Assembly: GCF_026898155.1 (NCBI RefSeq)
Contig: NZ_CP114029.1
Location: 5,435,072 to 5,499,071 of the forward strand
Direction of reading: 5' to 3'
DNA: 64,000 nucleotides
From: Jiella pelagia
Lineage (GTDB): Bacteria; Pseudomonadota; Alphaproteobacteria; Rhizobiales; Rhizobiaceae
Made by a program: the position numbers and the translations under genes. This document shows, piece after piece, positions 1-9,670 of the stretch (position 1 is the stretch's first letter; the number at the start of each line of letters is the position of its first letter). The notes beneath the pieces were generated by a model. The model searched no databases, was not told the origin of the DNA, and saw only the letters and a program-made list of their open reading frames with translations.

Positions 1-1508
1 AACGGGAAGCCCGTGGCGATTGCCGCCCCCTGCAACGCCGCCAAACCGCCGCCGAGAAGCAGCGTGATGGCGACGAGCCCTTCGAAGGTCGCCCAGAAGA
101 TCCGCTGCGGCACCGGCGCGTCGATCTTGCCTCCGGCTGTGATCGTGTCGATCACCAGCGAGCCGGAATCCGACGAGGTGACGAAGAAGACGATCACGAG
201 AACGATGCCGATGAAGGAGGTGATCTGGCTGAGCGGCAGCTGGCCGAGCATCTCGAACAGCTTCACCTCCAGATCGGCGTCGACGATTCCGGAGAAACCA
301 CCGATGGTTTCAGTCAGCGCGGTGCCGCCGAAGATCGTCATCCAGACGATCGAGACCATGGTCGGGATGATCAGCACGCAGGTGATGAACTCCCGCACCG
401 TCCGCCCGCGCGACACCCGCGCGATGAACATGCCGACGAAGGGCGACCAGCTCATCCACCAGGCCCAGTAGAAGGTCGTCCAGCCGGTGCGATAGCCGTC
501 GTCCATCCGGCCGAACGGGTTCGACAGCGGGATGAACTCTCTGGCGTAAGCCACTGTGTTTCCGACGATCCCCTGCACCAGCTGCCAGGTCGGACCGACG
601 AAGAAGACGAACACGAGGAGCAACAGCGCCAGCACCATGTTGATTTCCGACAACCGCCTGACGCCGGCATCGAGACCCGCCACCACCGAGACAAGCGCGA
701 CGCCGGTGATGAGGGTGATCAAGACGACGTTGCTGACCATCCCGTCCGGAATGCCGAACAGGTAGTTGAGCCCGCCCGCCGCCTGTTCCGCCCCGAAGCC
801 GAGCGAGGTGGCAAGACCGAACAGCGTCGCGAAGACGGCGATGATGTCGATGATGTGGCCGGGCCAGCCCCAGGCCCTGTCGCCGAGCAGCGGGTAGAAC
901 GCCGACCGCATGGTCAGCGGCAGGCCCCAGTTGTAGCTGAAGAAGGCCAGCGCCAGCGCCACGACGGCGTAAATGGCCCAGGGATGCAGCGCCCAGTGAT
1001 AGATCGTTGCGGCCATGCCCAGCCGGCGCGCTGCATCCGCATCGCCCGGAGTTCCCATCAGCGGGGCGTCGGCACCACCCGCCATGGCAGCCGAAAAGTG
1101 TGTGATCGGCTCGGCGACGCCGTAGAACATCAGGCCGATGCCCATACCGGCGGCAAACAGCATGGCGAACCAGCCGAAATAACCGAATTCCGGCTTGGCG
1201 TCCTTGCCACCGAGCCGGACCTTGCCGAGGGGCGAGACCACCAGCACCAGGCAGAACAGCACGAAGATGTCACCGGCGAGAATGAACAGCCAGTCGAAGG
1301 TCGAGGTGATCGCCGGGCGCAGCCAGCCGAAGAAGCCGTCGGCAAGGCCGGGGAAAAGTAGCGCGAAGGCGACGAACGCGATGATCAGGCTTGCCGAGAT
1401 CGGGAAGACCGGATTGTGGATATCGAGCCCGAAACGCTGGATGTTGTCCTGGCCGACTTCATAGTCGGTCACCGACACGTCGGGTATCTCGGTCTGTTGC
1501 GATGACAT
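1..1508 (-). CDS. BCCT-family betaine/choline/carnitine transporter (partial, 3' end outside window)
   Basis: The reading frame starts at ATG 1508-1506 (MSSQQTEIPDV) with AGGACGAGG upstream as ribosome binding site, and stays open to the window edge, about 502 codons. It shows many hydrophobic helices and the BCCT signature region, including the glycine-rich AAGMGIGLMFYGVAEP stretch (near residue 110) and the Trp-rich TFYWAWWMSWSPFVGMFI stretch (near residue 325), which in this family line the substrate and cation path. BCCT carriers import quaternary ammonium osmolytes such as glycine betaine or choline, driven by Na+ or H+. The substrate cannot be read from the sequence. It stands apart from rarA upstream because a terminator lies between them. 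Confidence 0.92.
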   Translation of the reverse strand, partial: MSSQQTEIPDVSVTDYEVGQDNIQRFGLDIHNPVFPISASLIIAFVAFALLFPGLADGFFGWLRPAITSTFDWLFILAGDIFVLFCLVLVVSPLGKVRLGGKDAKPEFGYFGWFAMLFAAGMGIGLMFYGVAEPITHFSAAMAGGADAPLMGTPGDADAARRLGMAATIYHWALHPWAIYAVVALALAFFSYNWGLPLTMRSAFYPLLGDRAWGWPGHIIDIIAVFATLFGLATSLGFGAEQAAGGLNYLFGIPDGMVSNVVLITLITGVALVSVVAGLDAGVRRLSEINMVLALLLLVFVFFVGPTWQLVQGIVGNTVAYAREFIPLSNPFGRMDDGYRTGWTTFYWAWWMSWSPFVGMFIARVSRGRTVREFITCVLIIPTMVSIVWMTIFGGTALTETIGGFSGIVDADLEVKLFEMLGQLPLSQITSFIGIVLVIVFFVTSSDSGSLVIDTITAGGKIDAPVPQRIFWATFEGLVAITLLLGGGLAALQGAAIATGFP

Positions 1509-1529
1509 CGAGACCTCGTCCTTGGAATG

Positions 1530-1552
1530 AAAAAAGCGCCCGGTGGGGGCGC
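1530..1552 (-). terminator. Rho-independent terminator downstream of rarA
   Basis: On the minus strand a GCGCCC/GGGCGC stem is followed by six T. It lies after the degQ-rarA pair and before the BCCT start at 1508, so it separates the two transcription units. Confidence 0.7.
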
Positions 1553-1810
1553 ACGAATGATGAGCCTTGAAGCGGCCCGTGTCCATGTGGACTTTAAAAT
1601 GGCTTAAGGTCGGATTGATCAACCCGTCCAGGCCGGTTTTCGCCGGCTTTCTGACCCAATTCGGCAAAATACTCCCAAAGCGCGCGATGAAGACCGGATC
1701 GTCCCCCCCTTGAGAGAGCAGTCCGCCGGAGCGCCGCAAAGTTCATGCAATCGAGGAGCGCTGCGGCTCGAACCTCCCGCAGCGATCGCAGCTGCCGTGT
1801 CCCGGCGGCT

Positions 1811-3203
1811 TCACGAACCGCCGCGCTCGCGCCGCAGCCTCTCGAGCCGTGCAAGGTGCTCCCCGAGCCTCAGCTCCCGGCCGCGGTCGGTCGGCTGGTA
1901 GAAGCGCTGGCGGCCCATCTCCTCCGGAAAGTAGTCCTGGCCGGAAAAGCCGTCCGGCTGGTCGTGGTCGTAGCGATAGCCGGTGCCGTAGCCCTCTTCC
2001 TTCATCAGCTTCGTCGGGGCGTTGAGGATGTGCTTGGGCGGCAGCAGCGAGGCCGTGCTCCTTCGCCGCCCGCATCGCCGCCTTGTAGGCGACATAAACG
2101 GCGTTCGACTTCGGCGCGGCGGCGAGATAGGCGGTCGCCTCGGCGAGCGCCAGCTCACCCTCGGGCGAGCCCAGATAGTCGTAGGCGTCCTTGGCGGCGA
2201 GCGTGACGGTCAAGGCATTCGGATCGGCAAGGCCGATGTCCTCGGATGCCATGCGCACCAGCCGGCGCCCGAGATAGAGCGGGTTCTCGCCGGCATCGAG
2301 CATCCGGCAAAGCCAGTAGAGCGCCGCGTCGACGTCCGAGCCGCGCACAGCCTTGTGCAGCGCCGAGATCAGGTTGTAGTGCCCGTCCTGGCCCTTGTCG
2401 TAGATCGGCGCGCGGCGCTGCACCACCGACAAAAGCGTCTTGGCATCCAGCACCTCGTCCTTCCCCGCCGCCCGCCAGACCTCCTCGGCCAGCGTCAGCA
2501 CCGCCCGCCCGTCGCCGTCGGCAAGCTGCAGGAGGAGTTCGCGCGCCTGTTCGTCGAGCGGCAGCGCGCAGCCGGTTTCTTCCTCCGCCCGGTCGAGGAG
2601 CCGGCCCAGGCTGTCCGGCCCAAGCGACTGGAAGGTGAGGACCCGCGCCCGGGAAAGCAGCGCGGCGTTGAGTTCGAACGACGGATTTTCCGTCGTCGCG
2701 CCGACGAGGACGACCGTGCCGTCCTCCATCACCGGCAGAAACGAATCCTGCTGGGCGCGGTTGAAACGGTGGATCTCGTCGACGAAGAGCAGCGTCACCC
2801 GGCCGTTCTGCCGCCGCAGCCGAGCCGATTCGAACACCTTCTTCAGATCGGCGACACCAGAAAAGATCGCCGAGATCTGTTCGAAGGCATAGTCCACCTG
2901 CCCGGCGAGAAGCCGCGCCACGGTGGTCTTGCCGGTGCCGGGCGGGCCCCAGAAGATCAGCGAGCCGAGGCTGCGATTGGCGAGCATCCGCGTGAGAGCC
3001 CCGCCCTCGCCGGTCAGGTGCTCCTGTCCGACCACCTCAGACAGTTTCTGCGGCCGCAGCCGGTCGGCGAGCGGACGAGGTGCTGCGGGCCGCCTCTCGG
3101 CGCGATCTTCAAGTCCGCTCGCCCTGCTGGCAAGGGCCGGGTCGCCGCCTTGCCGCAGCTTCGGCGATGGCGGAGACGGGTCGTCGCCGAAGAGATCGCC
3201 CAT
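1811..3203 (-). CDS. rarA: Replication-associated recombination protein A, AAA+ ATPase (frameshifted as sequenced)
   Basis: RarA/MgsA/WRNIP1-type clamp-loader-like ATPase that acts at stalled replication forks. Visible are Walker A GPPGTGKT, Walker B LLFVDEIHRF, the sensor stretch VGATTENPSFELN and the C-terminal family hallmark LPPKHILNAPTKLM. The frame breaks at 2049-2054: the last third (KHILNAPT to RRERGGS) lies in another frame, and removing one base from GAGGCC on the plus strand restores a full-length protein of about 463 residues. This site is close to, but not the same as, the GAGCTC error motif seen elsewhere in the window. The start at 3203 lies one base after the degQ stop, so the two are translationally coupled. 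A sequencing error is more likely than a true mutation. Confidence 0.88.
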
Positions 3204-3204
3204 C

Positions 3205-4785
3205 TCAGCGCACGACCTGGGTCAGACGCCGACCACCCCGCTCGATGTCGAACTGCCAGCCGCGATAGTCCTCGCCGGCGATCGCGACCAGCGACTTCGT
3301 CGAATCGACGCCCTCGCCATTCACCTCGAGCAGGATGTCGCCCGGCTGCAGACCGAAACGGGCTGCGAGCGATCGCGGCGCGACCTTGGCGACGACGACG
3401 CCGGTGGCGTCCTGCGGCAGCTGGAACTCGCCGGCGATCCGCGGCGAAAGATTGTAGACCGTCGCCCCGGCAAAGGGATTCCGCCCGTCGATGGTCCGCT
3501 CGTCCCGCGGCGGCGTCTCCGGCGCCTGTTCGAGAGGCAGGGTTAGGTCTTCAGTCTCGTCGGCGGACAAGACGGCGAGGTCGACGCTCTGGCCGATGCC
3601 GCGGGTGGCGAAACGGTAGTTGAGAGCGTCTGGGTTGGCGGTCTCCTTGCCGTCCGCCTTCAGGACGACGTCGCCGACCTTGAGACCCGCCTTGGCCGCG
3701 GGTCCATCCGGGTAGATCGAGCGCACCAGCGCGCCGGTCGGCCGCGGAAGGCCGAGCGCCTCGGCGATGTCGGCGGTCACCGGCGCGAAGTCGGCGCCGA
3801 TGAACGGCCGCTCGTAGCGACCGCCATTCTCGGCCGTGCGCACGAAGGTCGCGACCATGTTGGAAGGAATGGCGAAGCCGATGCCGTTCGACCCGCCCGA
3901 GCGCGAGAAGATCGCAGTGTTGACGCCCACGAGGCGCCCGCTCATGTCGATCAGCGCGCCGCCGGAATTGCCGGGATTGATCGCCGCGTCGGTCTGGATG
4001 AAGAAGCCGAAGTCGTTGACGCCGACGTGGTTGCGAGCGAGCGCCGAGACGATGCCATTCGTCACAGTCTGGCCGATGCCGAACGGATTGCCGATGGCGA
4101 GAACGAGGTCGCCGGTCTCCAGATCGTCCGAATCGGCAATCGGAACGGTCGGAAATGGCCCGTTTCCGTCGATCTTCAGGACGGCGAGATCGACCGTCGC
4201 GTCCTTGGAAACCACCTTGGTCTCAAACTCCCGCCCGTCAGCGAAGGCGACCTTCACTTCGTCCGCACCTTCGACAACGTGGTTGTTGGTGACGACAAGG
4301 CCGGAGGAATCGACGATGACGCCCGATCCGAGCGACTGTTCCATCCGCGGCGGATTGTCGAACCGGTTGCCGAAGAACTGGCCGAAGAACGGGTCGTCGG
4401 CAAAGGGCGAGCGCCGCGCCGCCACCTTGCGGGCGGCATAGACGTTGACGACGGCCGGCGCCGTCTTCTTCACCAGCGGCGCGAAGCTGAGCTTGATTTC
4501 CGCCGCAGTCTCCGGAACCCGGTCTTGTGCGAGAGCCTCAGCGACCCGAACGCCGTCGCTGACCGACTGCAGGCCCACCGCCCTGCTCTCGTCCCATCCG
4601 GTCGCAGGTTCGCCGCGAAGTTCCTGCCGTAAAAGCTCGTCGCCCGGCGTCAGGCGAACCGGCTCCTGCGAGACGATCGGTGCCAGAAGATGGTGGAGCG
4701 CGGTGCCTTCCGTCAGAGCCGCAGGAATTGCGAAGGCCGTTCCAAGCAGGAGCAGGGAAACGATCGCCAGGATTTTCAGCTTCAT
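3205..4785 (-). CDS. DegP/DegQ-family periplasmic serine protease with two PDZ domains
   Basis: A protein of about 526 residues with an N-terminal hydrophobic signal segment (MKLKILAIVSLLLLGTAFA). The trypsin-like triad is visible: His in VTNNHVVEGADEV, Asp in DATVDLAVLKI and Ser in GNSGGALIDM. Two PDZ-like regions follow, with GPAAKAGLKVGDVVL and SLAARFGLQPGDILLEVNG as their ligand loops. HtrA proteases degrade or refold misfolded envelope proteins. I chose the start at 4785 because GAGGGTGAC lies just upstream; a longer form from 4842 is possible. Location downstream of rplQ and immediately before rarA is the usual Rhizobiales arrangement. Which paralogue (DegP, DegQ, MucD) cannot be decided here. 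Confidence 0.93.
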   Translation of the reverse strand: MKLKILAIVSLLLLGTAFAIPAALTEGTALHHLLAPIVSQEPVRLTPGDELLRQELRGEPATGWDESRAVGLQSVSDGVRVAEALAQDRVPETAAEIKLSFAPLVKKTAPAVVNVYAARKVAARRSPFADDPFFGQFFGNRFDNPPRMEQSLGSGVIVDSSGLVVTNNHVVEGADEVKVAFADGREFETKVVSKDATVDLAVLKIDGNGPFPTVPIADSDDLETGDLVLAIGNPFGIGQTVTNGIVSALARNHVGVNDFGFFIQTDAAINPGNSGGALIDMSGRLVGVNTAIFSRSGGSNGIGFAIPSNMVATFVRTAENGGRYERPFIGADFAPVTADIAEALGLPRPTGALVRSIYPDGPAAKAGLKVGDVVLKADGKETANPDALNYRFATRGIGQSVDLAVLSADETEDLTLPLEQAPETPPRDERTIDGRNPFAGATVYNLSPRIAGEFQLPQDATGVVVAKVAPRSLAARFGLQPGDILLEVNGEGVDSTKSLVAIAGEDYRGWQFDIERGGRRLTQVVR

Positions 4786-4843
4786 GTCACCCTCAAGCAA
4801 AGACGCGAATCTCGCAGAGGGCATAGACCAGAGGAATGCCACG

Positions 4844-4868
4844 AAAAAGGGGCCCGCAAGGCCCCCTC
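4844..4868 (-). terminator. Rho-independent terminator after the small exported peptide gene
   Basis: On the minus strand a GGGGCC/GGCCCC stem with a TTGC loop is followed by five T. It lies 26 bases downstream of the small ORF at 4894-5022. Confidence 0.65.
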
Positions 4869-4893
4869 TTCCGTCATTTCATGTCGGCGCGGG

Positions 4894-5022
4894 TCAATTA
4901 CCGCTTGTGCCGACGATTTCGGTCGATACGCCGTCGCTCGGCAGGTCCGCCGTGGCGTAGCTCGCCGTCAGCACACCAAAGGCGGCGATGGCCCCAAGGA
5001 GTGTCAGGAGGGTTCGACGCAT
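4894..5022 (-). CDS. Small exported peptide, unknown function
   Basis: A 42-residue ORF starting MRRTLLTLLGAIAAFGVLTA, a positively charged then hydrophobic N-terminus like a signal peptide, followed by a short polar tail. GGAGTACC directly precedes the start ATG at 5022, and a good terminator follows the stop, so it looks like a self-contained transcript. I do not recognise the family. A longer start at 5046 (MNTTGWSTM) has no ribosome binding site. Existence of the gene is supported by RBS plus terminator only. Confidence 0.5.
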   Translation of the reverse strand: MRRTLLTLLGAIAAFGVLTASYATADLPSDGVSTEIVGTSGN

Positions 5023-5300
5023 GGTACTCCAGCCCGTGGTGTTCATTGTGCTCGCATCATTCATGAAGATTGTTTCAACCGCGTAAACGTTGCCACAATG
5101 TTGTGGCGGCCGCCCCATTCATGTCTTCAAAGGGTTAAGGCGCGAATTGGTTGCCTCGCTTCGAACGAAAAACGAATGTGCGGAGCCTATCGCACGCCGG
5201 ATGGAACGCCGCGATGTCATTTCAGCCACACTGAGCCTTTCAGTCGCGAGGATTCTATCATTCCAGTTTACCTAGCGTCAATCACGGCACGAAACCGTGC

Positions 5301-6323
5301 TCAGTCGACGAGGTTCCTCTCGCGCAGGCTGCGCGCCGCCGCCGCGATCGCGGCTTCCGGATTCTTCGGCGCAAAGCCGAGAACCGCTCTCGCTGGCTCC
5401 GTCACCAACGTCTTGCCGCGACCGAGTTCCGCCACCACCGACCGGGCGTCGACGAGAACCAGCGCCGCAAGACGGACGAGCGCATTCGGCAGGACAAACC
5501 GCGGCAGCTTGCGGCGGTATTCGGGAGTCGCCTCGCCAATCGCCCGCCCAAGATCCATCAAGGACAGCGAACCGGCAGAAAGGAGGAAGCGGCGACTGAC
5601 GGCGTCCTCGGCGGTCATCGCGGCGACATGGGCCGCCGCGACGTCCCTGACGTCGACGAAGCCGAGCGAAACGTCAGGCACAGCGGGCATCTTCCCGCGC
5701 ATCATCATCCCGATGAGTTGCATCGAGGCACCAGAGAGGTCATCGAGCAGCGGGCCGACAACGAGCACGGGGTTGATGGCCACCATCTGAAGCCCGGCCC
5801 GATTGGCTGCGGCCCAGGCAGCCGATTCGGCTTCGGTCTTGGAAATGGCGTAGGGCGAGATGTCTTTCGCCTCGGTGTTCGACCAATCGGCCTCGCCGAT
5901 GGGGGCCGTATGCTTCCTGCCATGGCCGTAGGACATCGCCGCGACCGACGAGGTCATCACCAGCCGCGCCGCGCCCGCCCTTGCGGCCGCCTCCACCACT
6001 CGCACCGCGCCGCCCTTCGCTGCCGGCACCAGCGCCAGACGCTCTCGCGGCTGTCGCATTGGCAGCGGAGAAGCCATGTGGCAGACCCTGTCGCAACCGG
6101 TGGCGGCTGCATCCCACCCGTCGTCGCGCATGAGATCTGCAAGCGCGATCTCGAGCCGCGTGACGTCCGCTCCGTGGACGGCGAGCGTCCGGCGAAGCTG
6201 CTCACCCTTCTCCGCGGTGCGCACCGTACCCCGCACGCGGTAGCCGGCCTCAAGCAACTGCAGCGCGACATGCTTGGCGATGAAGCCCGATGCGCCGGTG
6301 AGGAGGATGCGCTCGTCTGCCAT
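5301..6323 (-). CDS. NAD(P)-dependent epimerase/dehydratase-like reductase (extended SDR)
   Basis: 340 residues with a Rossmann nucleotide-binding motif at the N-terminus (LLTGASGFIAKHVALQLLEAG) and the SDR catalytic Tyr-x3-Lys in SPYAISKTEAE, preceded by TSSVAAM carrying the catalytic Ser. The pattern is that of extended SDRs of the dihydroflavonol-4-reductase / cinnamyl-alcohol-dehydrogenase-like group, which in bacteria usually reduce aldehydes or ketones of unknown identity. It stands alone between the small peptide gene and rplQ and is on the same strand as both. The substrate cannot be inferred. Confidence 0.88.
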   Translation of the reverse strand: MADERILLTGASGFIAKHVALQLLEAGYRVRGTVRTAEKGEQLRRTLAVHGADVTRLEIALADLMRDDGWDAAATGCDRVCHMASPLPMRQPRERLALVPAAKGGAVRVVEAAARAGAARLVMTSSVAAMSYGHGRKHTAPIGEADWSNTEAKDISPYAISKTEAESAAWAAANRAGLQMVAINPVLVVGPLLDDLSGASMQLIGMMMRGKMPAVPDVSLGFVDVRDVAAAHVAAMTAEDAVSRRFLLSAGSLSLMDLGRAIGEATPEYRRKLPRFVLPNALVRLAALVLVDARSVVAELGRGKTLVTEPARAVLGFAPKNPEAAIAAAARSLRERNLVD

Positions 6324-6582
6324 GGTCTCGTCGCTCCCGCGTGTGTCAGTCGATGCTCTGTCGCGAAATTTCAGCGCTGCTGCCCGAAAGGCGGAGGCGG
6401 AAGTCGTTTCGCAAGATCCGCCTGTAAAATATTGGCTAGGTTATCGATTTTCCGATTCGATGCCTTCGCGCAATGTCCAGAAGAGGAACCCACTGCAAAC
6501 CGAGCCGCGTGGCTTCGCTGAAGAACTGCGCTGGCCAACAACCGTTCCCGCCAACGCCAAACCCAACGGCCGATCTGCACAC

Positions 6583-6606
6583 AAAAAAGGGGAGCCGAAG
6601 CCCCCC
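6583..6606 (-). terminator. Rho-independent terminator of the alpha ribosomal operon
   Basis: On the minus strand a G-rich arm, a TTCG loop and GCTCCCC form a stem followed by six T, 30 bases after the rplQ stop. Confidence 0.8.
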
Positions 6607-6636
6607 TGACAAATCGTAAAATCTGGCGCCTGCGGC

Positions 6637-7059
6637 TTATGCCGCTTCTTCCGCGCCTTCGGCCTCGAGCCGGGCGCGATCGGCAGCGCCGCGCGCATCC
6701 GGATCCCGGTCGACGAATTCGATGACCGCGAGCGGGGCGTTGTCGCCGCGGCGGAAGCCGGCCTTGAGCACGCGGCAGTAGCCGCCGTTGCGCTCGGCAT
6801 AGCGGGCCGCCAGCGTGTCGAACAGCTTGGCGGTCGCCGCGTCGTCCTGCAGGCGCGAGCCGGCGATGCGGCGGGCATGCAGATCGCCGCGCTTGCCGAG
6901 GGTGATGAGCTTCTCGACGATCGGACGCAGGTCCTTGGCCTTGGGAAGCGTGGTGATGATCTGCTCGTGCTCGATCAGCGAGGCCGCCATGTTGGCGAAC
7001 ATCGCCTTGCGGTGGCTGGCGGTACGATTGAGCTTACGGCCGCGATTGGCGTGGCGCAT
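6637..7059 (-). CDS. rplQ: 50S ribosomal protein L17
   Basis: 140 residues starting MRHANRGRKLNRTASHRKAM, the diagnostic L17 N-terminus, and containing ITTLPKAKDLRPIVEKLITL. L17 sits near the peptide exit tunnel of the large subunit. It is the last gene of the rpsM-rpsK-rpoA-rplQ operon, as in most bacteria, and is followed by a terminator. The Glu/Ala-rich C-terminal tail (ARLEAEGAEEAA) is usual for alphaproteobacteria. Confidence 0.98.
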   Translation of the reverse strand: MRHANRGRKLNRTASHRKAMFANMAASLIEHEQIITTLPKAKDLRPIVEKLITLGKRGDLHARRIAGSRLQDDAATAKLFDTLAARYAERNGGYCRVLKAGFRRGDNAPLAVIEFVDRDPDARGAADRARLEAEGAEEAA

Positions 7060-7222
7060 GGGTGGGTTTCCTTGGTCAAAGAGCCGGCTTTTCGCCGGAG
7101 GTCGGTATCTTTGCGTCCCTGCCGTTCAACCGACAGGTCGCCGTGCCTTTGAATGATTCTCCGCGTCGTGCCGGAACACGCATGCGCCCGGCCACCCTTT
7201 AGGGGCGGCCGGGACGCTTGTC

Positions 7223-8260
7223 TCAGTACTGGTCTTCGTAGCGCTTGGCGAGATCGTCGATGTTCTCCGGCGGCCAGGCAGGCACTTCCATACCGAGGTG
7301 CAGGCCCATGGACGCCAGAACTTCCTTGATCTCGTTCAAGGACTTGCGGCCGAAGTTGGGAGTGCGCAGCATCTCCGCCTCGGTCTTCTGGATGAGATCG
7401 CCGATATAGACGATGTTGTCGTTCTTCAGGCAGTTCGCCGAGCGGACCGAAAGCTCCAGCTCGTCGACCTTCTTGAGAAGCGCCGGGTTGAAGGCGAGTT
7501 CGGCGATCTGCTCGTCGGCAACGCCGCCGGCTGCACCCGGACGAACGTCGCGCTGCGGCTCCTCGAAGTTGACGAAGACCGACAGCTGATCCTGCAGGAT
7601 GCGCGCCGCATAGGCGACCGCGTCCTCGCCGGAGATCGACCCGTCCGTGTCGATCGTCATGGTCAGCTTGTCCTTGTTCAGGTCCTGACCCTCGCGGGTG
7701 TTTTCGACCTTGTAGGACACCTTCTTGACCGGAGAGAACAGGCTGTCGACCGGGATCAACCCGATCGGCGCGTCTTCGGCGCGGTTCTGGTCGGCCGGGA
7801 CGTAGCCCTTGCCGGTGTTGACCGTGAACTCCATGCGGATCTCCGCGCCCTCGTCGAGGGTGCAGATCTCGTGCTCGGGGTTCAGGACCTCGATATCGCC
7901 GACCGTCTGGATGTCGCCGGCCTTGACGACGCCCGGGCCGGACTTGCGCAGGACCATGCGCTTCGGCCCCTCGCCCTGCATGGAGATGTTGATCTCCTTG
8001 ATGTTCAGGACGATGTCGGTGACGTCCTCGCGGACGCCCGGGATCGAGGAGAACTCGTGCAGGACGCCGTCGATCTGGACGGCGGTCACCGAGGCGCCGC
8101 GCAGCGACGACAGCAGCACGCGACGCAGCGCGTTGCCGAGCGTCAGGCCGAAGCCCCGCTCGAGCGGCTCGGCCACGAACGTCGCCCGGGTGCGGCTGTT
8201 CTCGGTCTTGAAGACAAGCTGGTTCGGCTTCGTCAGCTCTTGCCAGTTGCTGGAAATCAT
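7223..8260 (-). CDS. rpoA: DNA-directed RNA polymerase alpha subunit
   Basis: 345 residues. The N-terminal assembly domain is seen in LERGFGLTLGNALRRVLLSS and the C-terminal helix-hairpin-helix domain in ELELSVRSANCLKNDNI and TPNFGRKSLNEIKEVLASMG, which contacts UP elements and activators. The start MISSNWQELTKPNQL at 8260 matches the usual alphaproteobacterial N-terminus; an in-frame extension to 8389 is not supported. It lies between rpsK and rplQ in the standard operon order. The frame is intact. Confidence 0.98.
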   Translation of the reverse strand: MISSNWQELTKPNQLVFKTENSRTRATFVAEPLERGFGLTLGNALRRVLLSSLRGASVTAVQIDGVLHEFSSIPGVREDVTDIVLNIKEINISMQGEGPKRMVLRKSGPGVVKAGDIQTVGDIEVLNPEHEICTLDEGAEIRMEFTVNTGKGYVPADQNRAEDAPIGLIPVDSLFSPVKKVSYKVENTREGQDLNKDKLTMTIDTDGSISGEDAVAYAARILQDQLSVFVNFEEPQRDVRPGAAGGVADEQIAELAFNPALLKKVDELELSVRSANCLKNDNIVYIGDLIQKTEAEMLRTPNFGRKSLNEIKEVLASMGLHLGMEVPAWPPENIDDLAKRYEDQY

Positions 8261-8466
8261 GGGTGGATGCCTCTCAGTTTCCTCGCCACCATCCAATCGT
8301 GGCGATAGGTCTGATACCGGTCGTCCGTCGGCTGACGCCGAAGAGGTCTTCCGGAAACTCGAAGAGCGGAGCGCCCTGCGCTCCGCCATAGACTGGCCGT
8401 CCGACGGCTATCGCTTCCGGGCGCCGAACGGCGCGACCGTAAAGGCCCGCCATTCGCTGGAAGGGG

Positions 8467-8856
8467 TCAGACGCGGCGCTTCTTGCGCGGCCGAACGCCA
8501 TTGTGCGGGATCGGCGTCACGTCACGGATCGAGGTGATGGTGAAGCCCGACGACTGCAAGGCCCGCAGCGCCGATTCGCGGCCGGAGCCGGGACCGCAGA
8601 CCTCGACCTCGAGGGTGCGCATGCCGTGCTCCTGCGCCTTCTTGGCGCAATCCTCGGCAGCGATCTGCGCCGCGAAGGGGGTCGACTTGCGCGAGCCCTT
8701 GAAGCCCTGCGCGCCAGCCGAAGACCAGGAAATCGTATTGCCCTGGGCGTCGGTGATGGTGATCAGCGTGTTGTTGAAGGTCGAGTTGACGTGCGCCACA
8801 CCCGACGAAATATTCTTGCGCTCGCGGCGGCGAACGCGTTGGACTTCCTTGGCCAT
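8467..8856 (-). CDS. rpsK: 30S ribosomal protein S11
   Basis: 129 residues with the S11 hallmarks GVAHVNSTFNNTLITITD, WSSAGAQGFKGSRKSTPFAA and the C-terminal IRDVTPIPHNGVRPRKKRRV. S11 forms part of the 30S platform near the mRNA exit. It lies between rpsM and rpoA. The frame is intact. Confidence 0.98.
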   Translation of the reverse strand: MAKEVQRVRRRERKNISSGVAHVNSTFNNTLITITDAQGNTISWSSAGAQGFKGSRKSTPFAAQIAAEDCAKKAQEHGMRTLEVEVCGPGSGRESALRALQSSGFTITSIRDVTPIPHNGVRPRKKRRV

Positions 8857-9030
8857 TCAAACTTCCTGTTCGATCTCGACACCGCCGTAATTCCGGCGGC
8901 TCCACCTGCGGCGCCTCGTCGGCACCGACTAGATCGCAGCAAGGACCGCCACCCATTGAAGGCGACCGTCCCCTGCTGCGAATGGAAACGGACGCGCGGC
9001 AAGGCTGCCGGCGCCCGATCCCGAAAAATC

Positions 9031-9400
9031 TTACTTCTTCTTGCCGGCGATCGCCTTGGCCGGACCCTTGCGGGTGCGGGCATTGGTGTGGGTGCGCTGA
9101 CCGCGAACCGGCAGGCCGCGGCGATGACGCAGGCCGCGGTAGCAGCCGAGATCCATGAGCCGCTTGATGTTCATCGCGATCTCGCGGCGCAGGTCACCCT
9201 CGACCTGATAGTCGCGGTCGATGATCTCGCGGATCTGTAGCACCTCGGCGTCGCTGAGGCTCGTTGACGCGCCGGTCCTCGGTCAGATTCGCCTTCGCCA
9301 TGATCTCGTGGGCGAAGGACGGGCCGATGCCGTGGATGTACTGCAGCGCGATCACAGCGCGCTTGCCGGATGGGATATTGACGCCAGCGATACGGGCCAC
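9031..9400 (-). CDS. rpsM: 30S ribosomal protein S13 (frameshifted as sequenced)
   Basis: S13 contacts the P-site tRNA and bridges to the 50S subunit. The N-terminus MARIAGVNIPSGKRAVIALQ begins at a GTG (9400) with GGAGAAGCGAC upstream; the C-terminus GLPVRGQRTHTNARTRKG is diagnostic. The two halves are in different frames, joined at 9256-9262 where the plus strand reads GAGGCTC. Removing one base gives GAGCTC and the conserved run NELSDAEVLQIREI. A real null mutation in this essential gene is not credible, so this is one of the clearest pieces of evidence for the systematic GAGCTC error described in the findings. First gene of the alpha operon here. Confidence 0.96.
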
Positions 9401-9554
9401 GTCGCTTCTCCTACAATTTCATGGCAGGCCGGAAAGCCCGCTCGCTTCTTGGGCAATGCGCCCGAACTCGTTCACGCGAGGGCTTTATGGCCGAAAACAG
9501 CCGGCCGGTCCTCGTTTGAGCCCCGTGCCAGCCGCAAAAGTCGCGAATGGTCTG

Positions 9555-9583
9555 CGTATAGGGAGTCGCGTCGGGCAAGTCAA
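9555..9583 (-). promoter_or_regulatory. Sigma70-type promoter for the rpsM operon
   Basis: On the minus strand TTGACT (9583-9578) is separated by exactly 17 bases from TATACG (9560-9555). It lies about 155 bases upstream of the rpsM start with no gene between, leaving a leader of roughly 150 bases that could hold the regulatory target of a ribosomal protein. No experimental evidence; the match to consensus is strong for a GC-rich genome. Confidence 0.65.
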
Positions 9584-9670
9584 CCATGGGCACCGGGCGG
9601 CCACCGGGCAAACCCCGCGCAGATGATGCTTCTGCGAAGCGCCCGCGGTCGCTGTAAAAACCTTGCGTTG

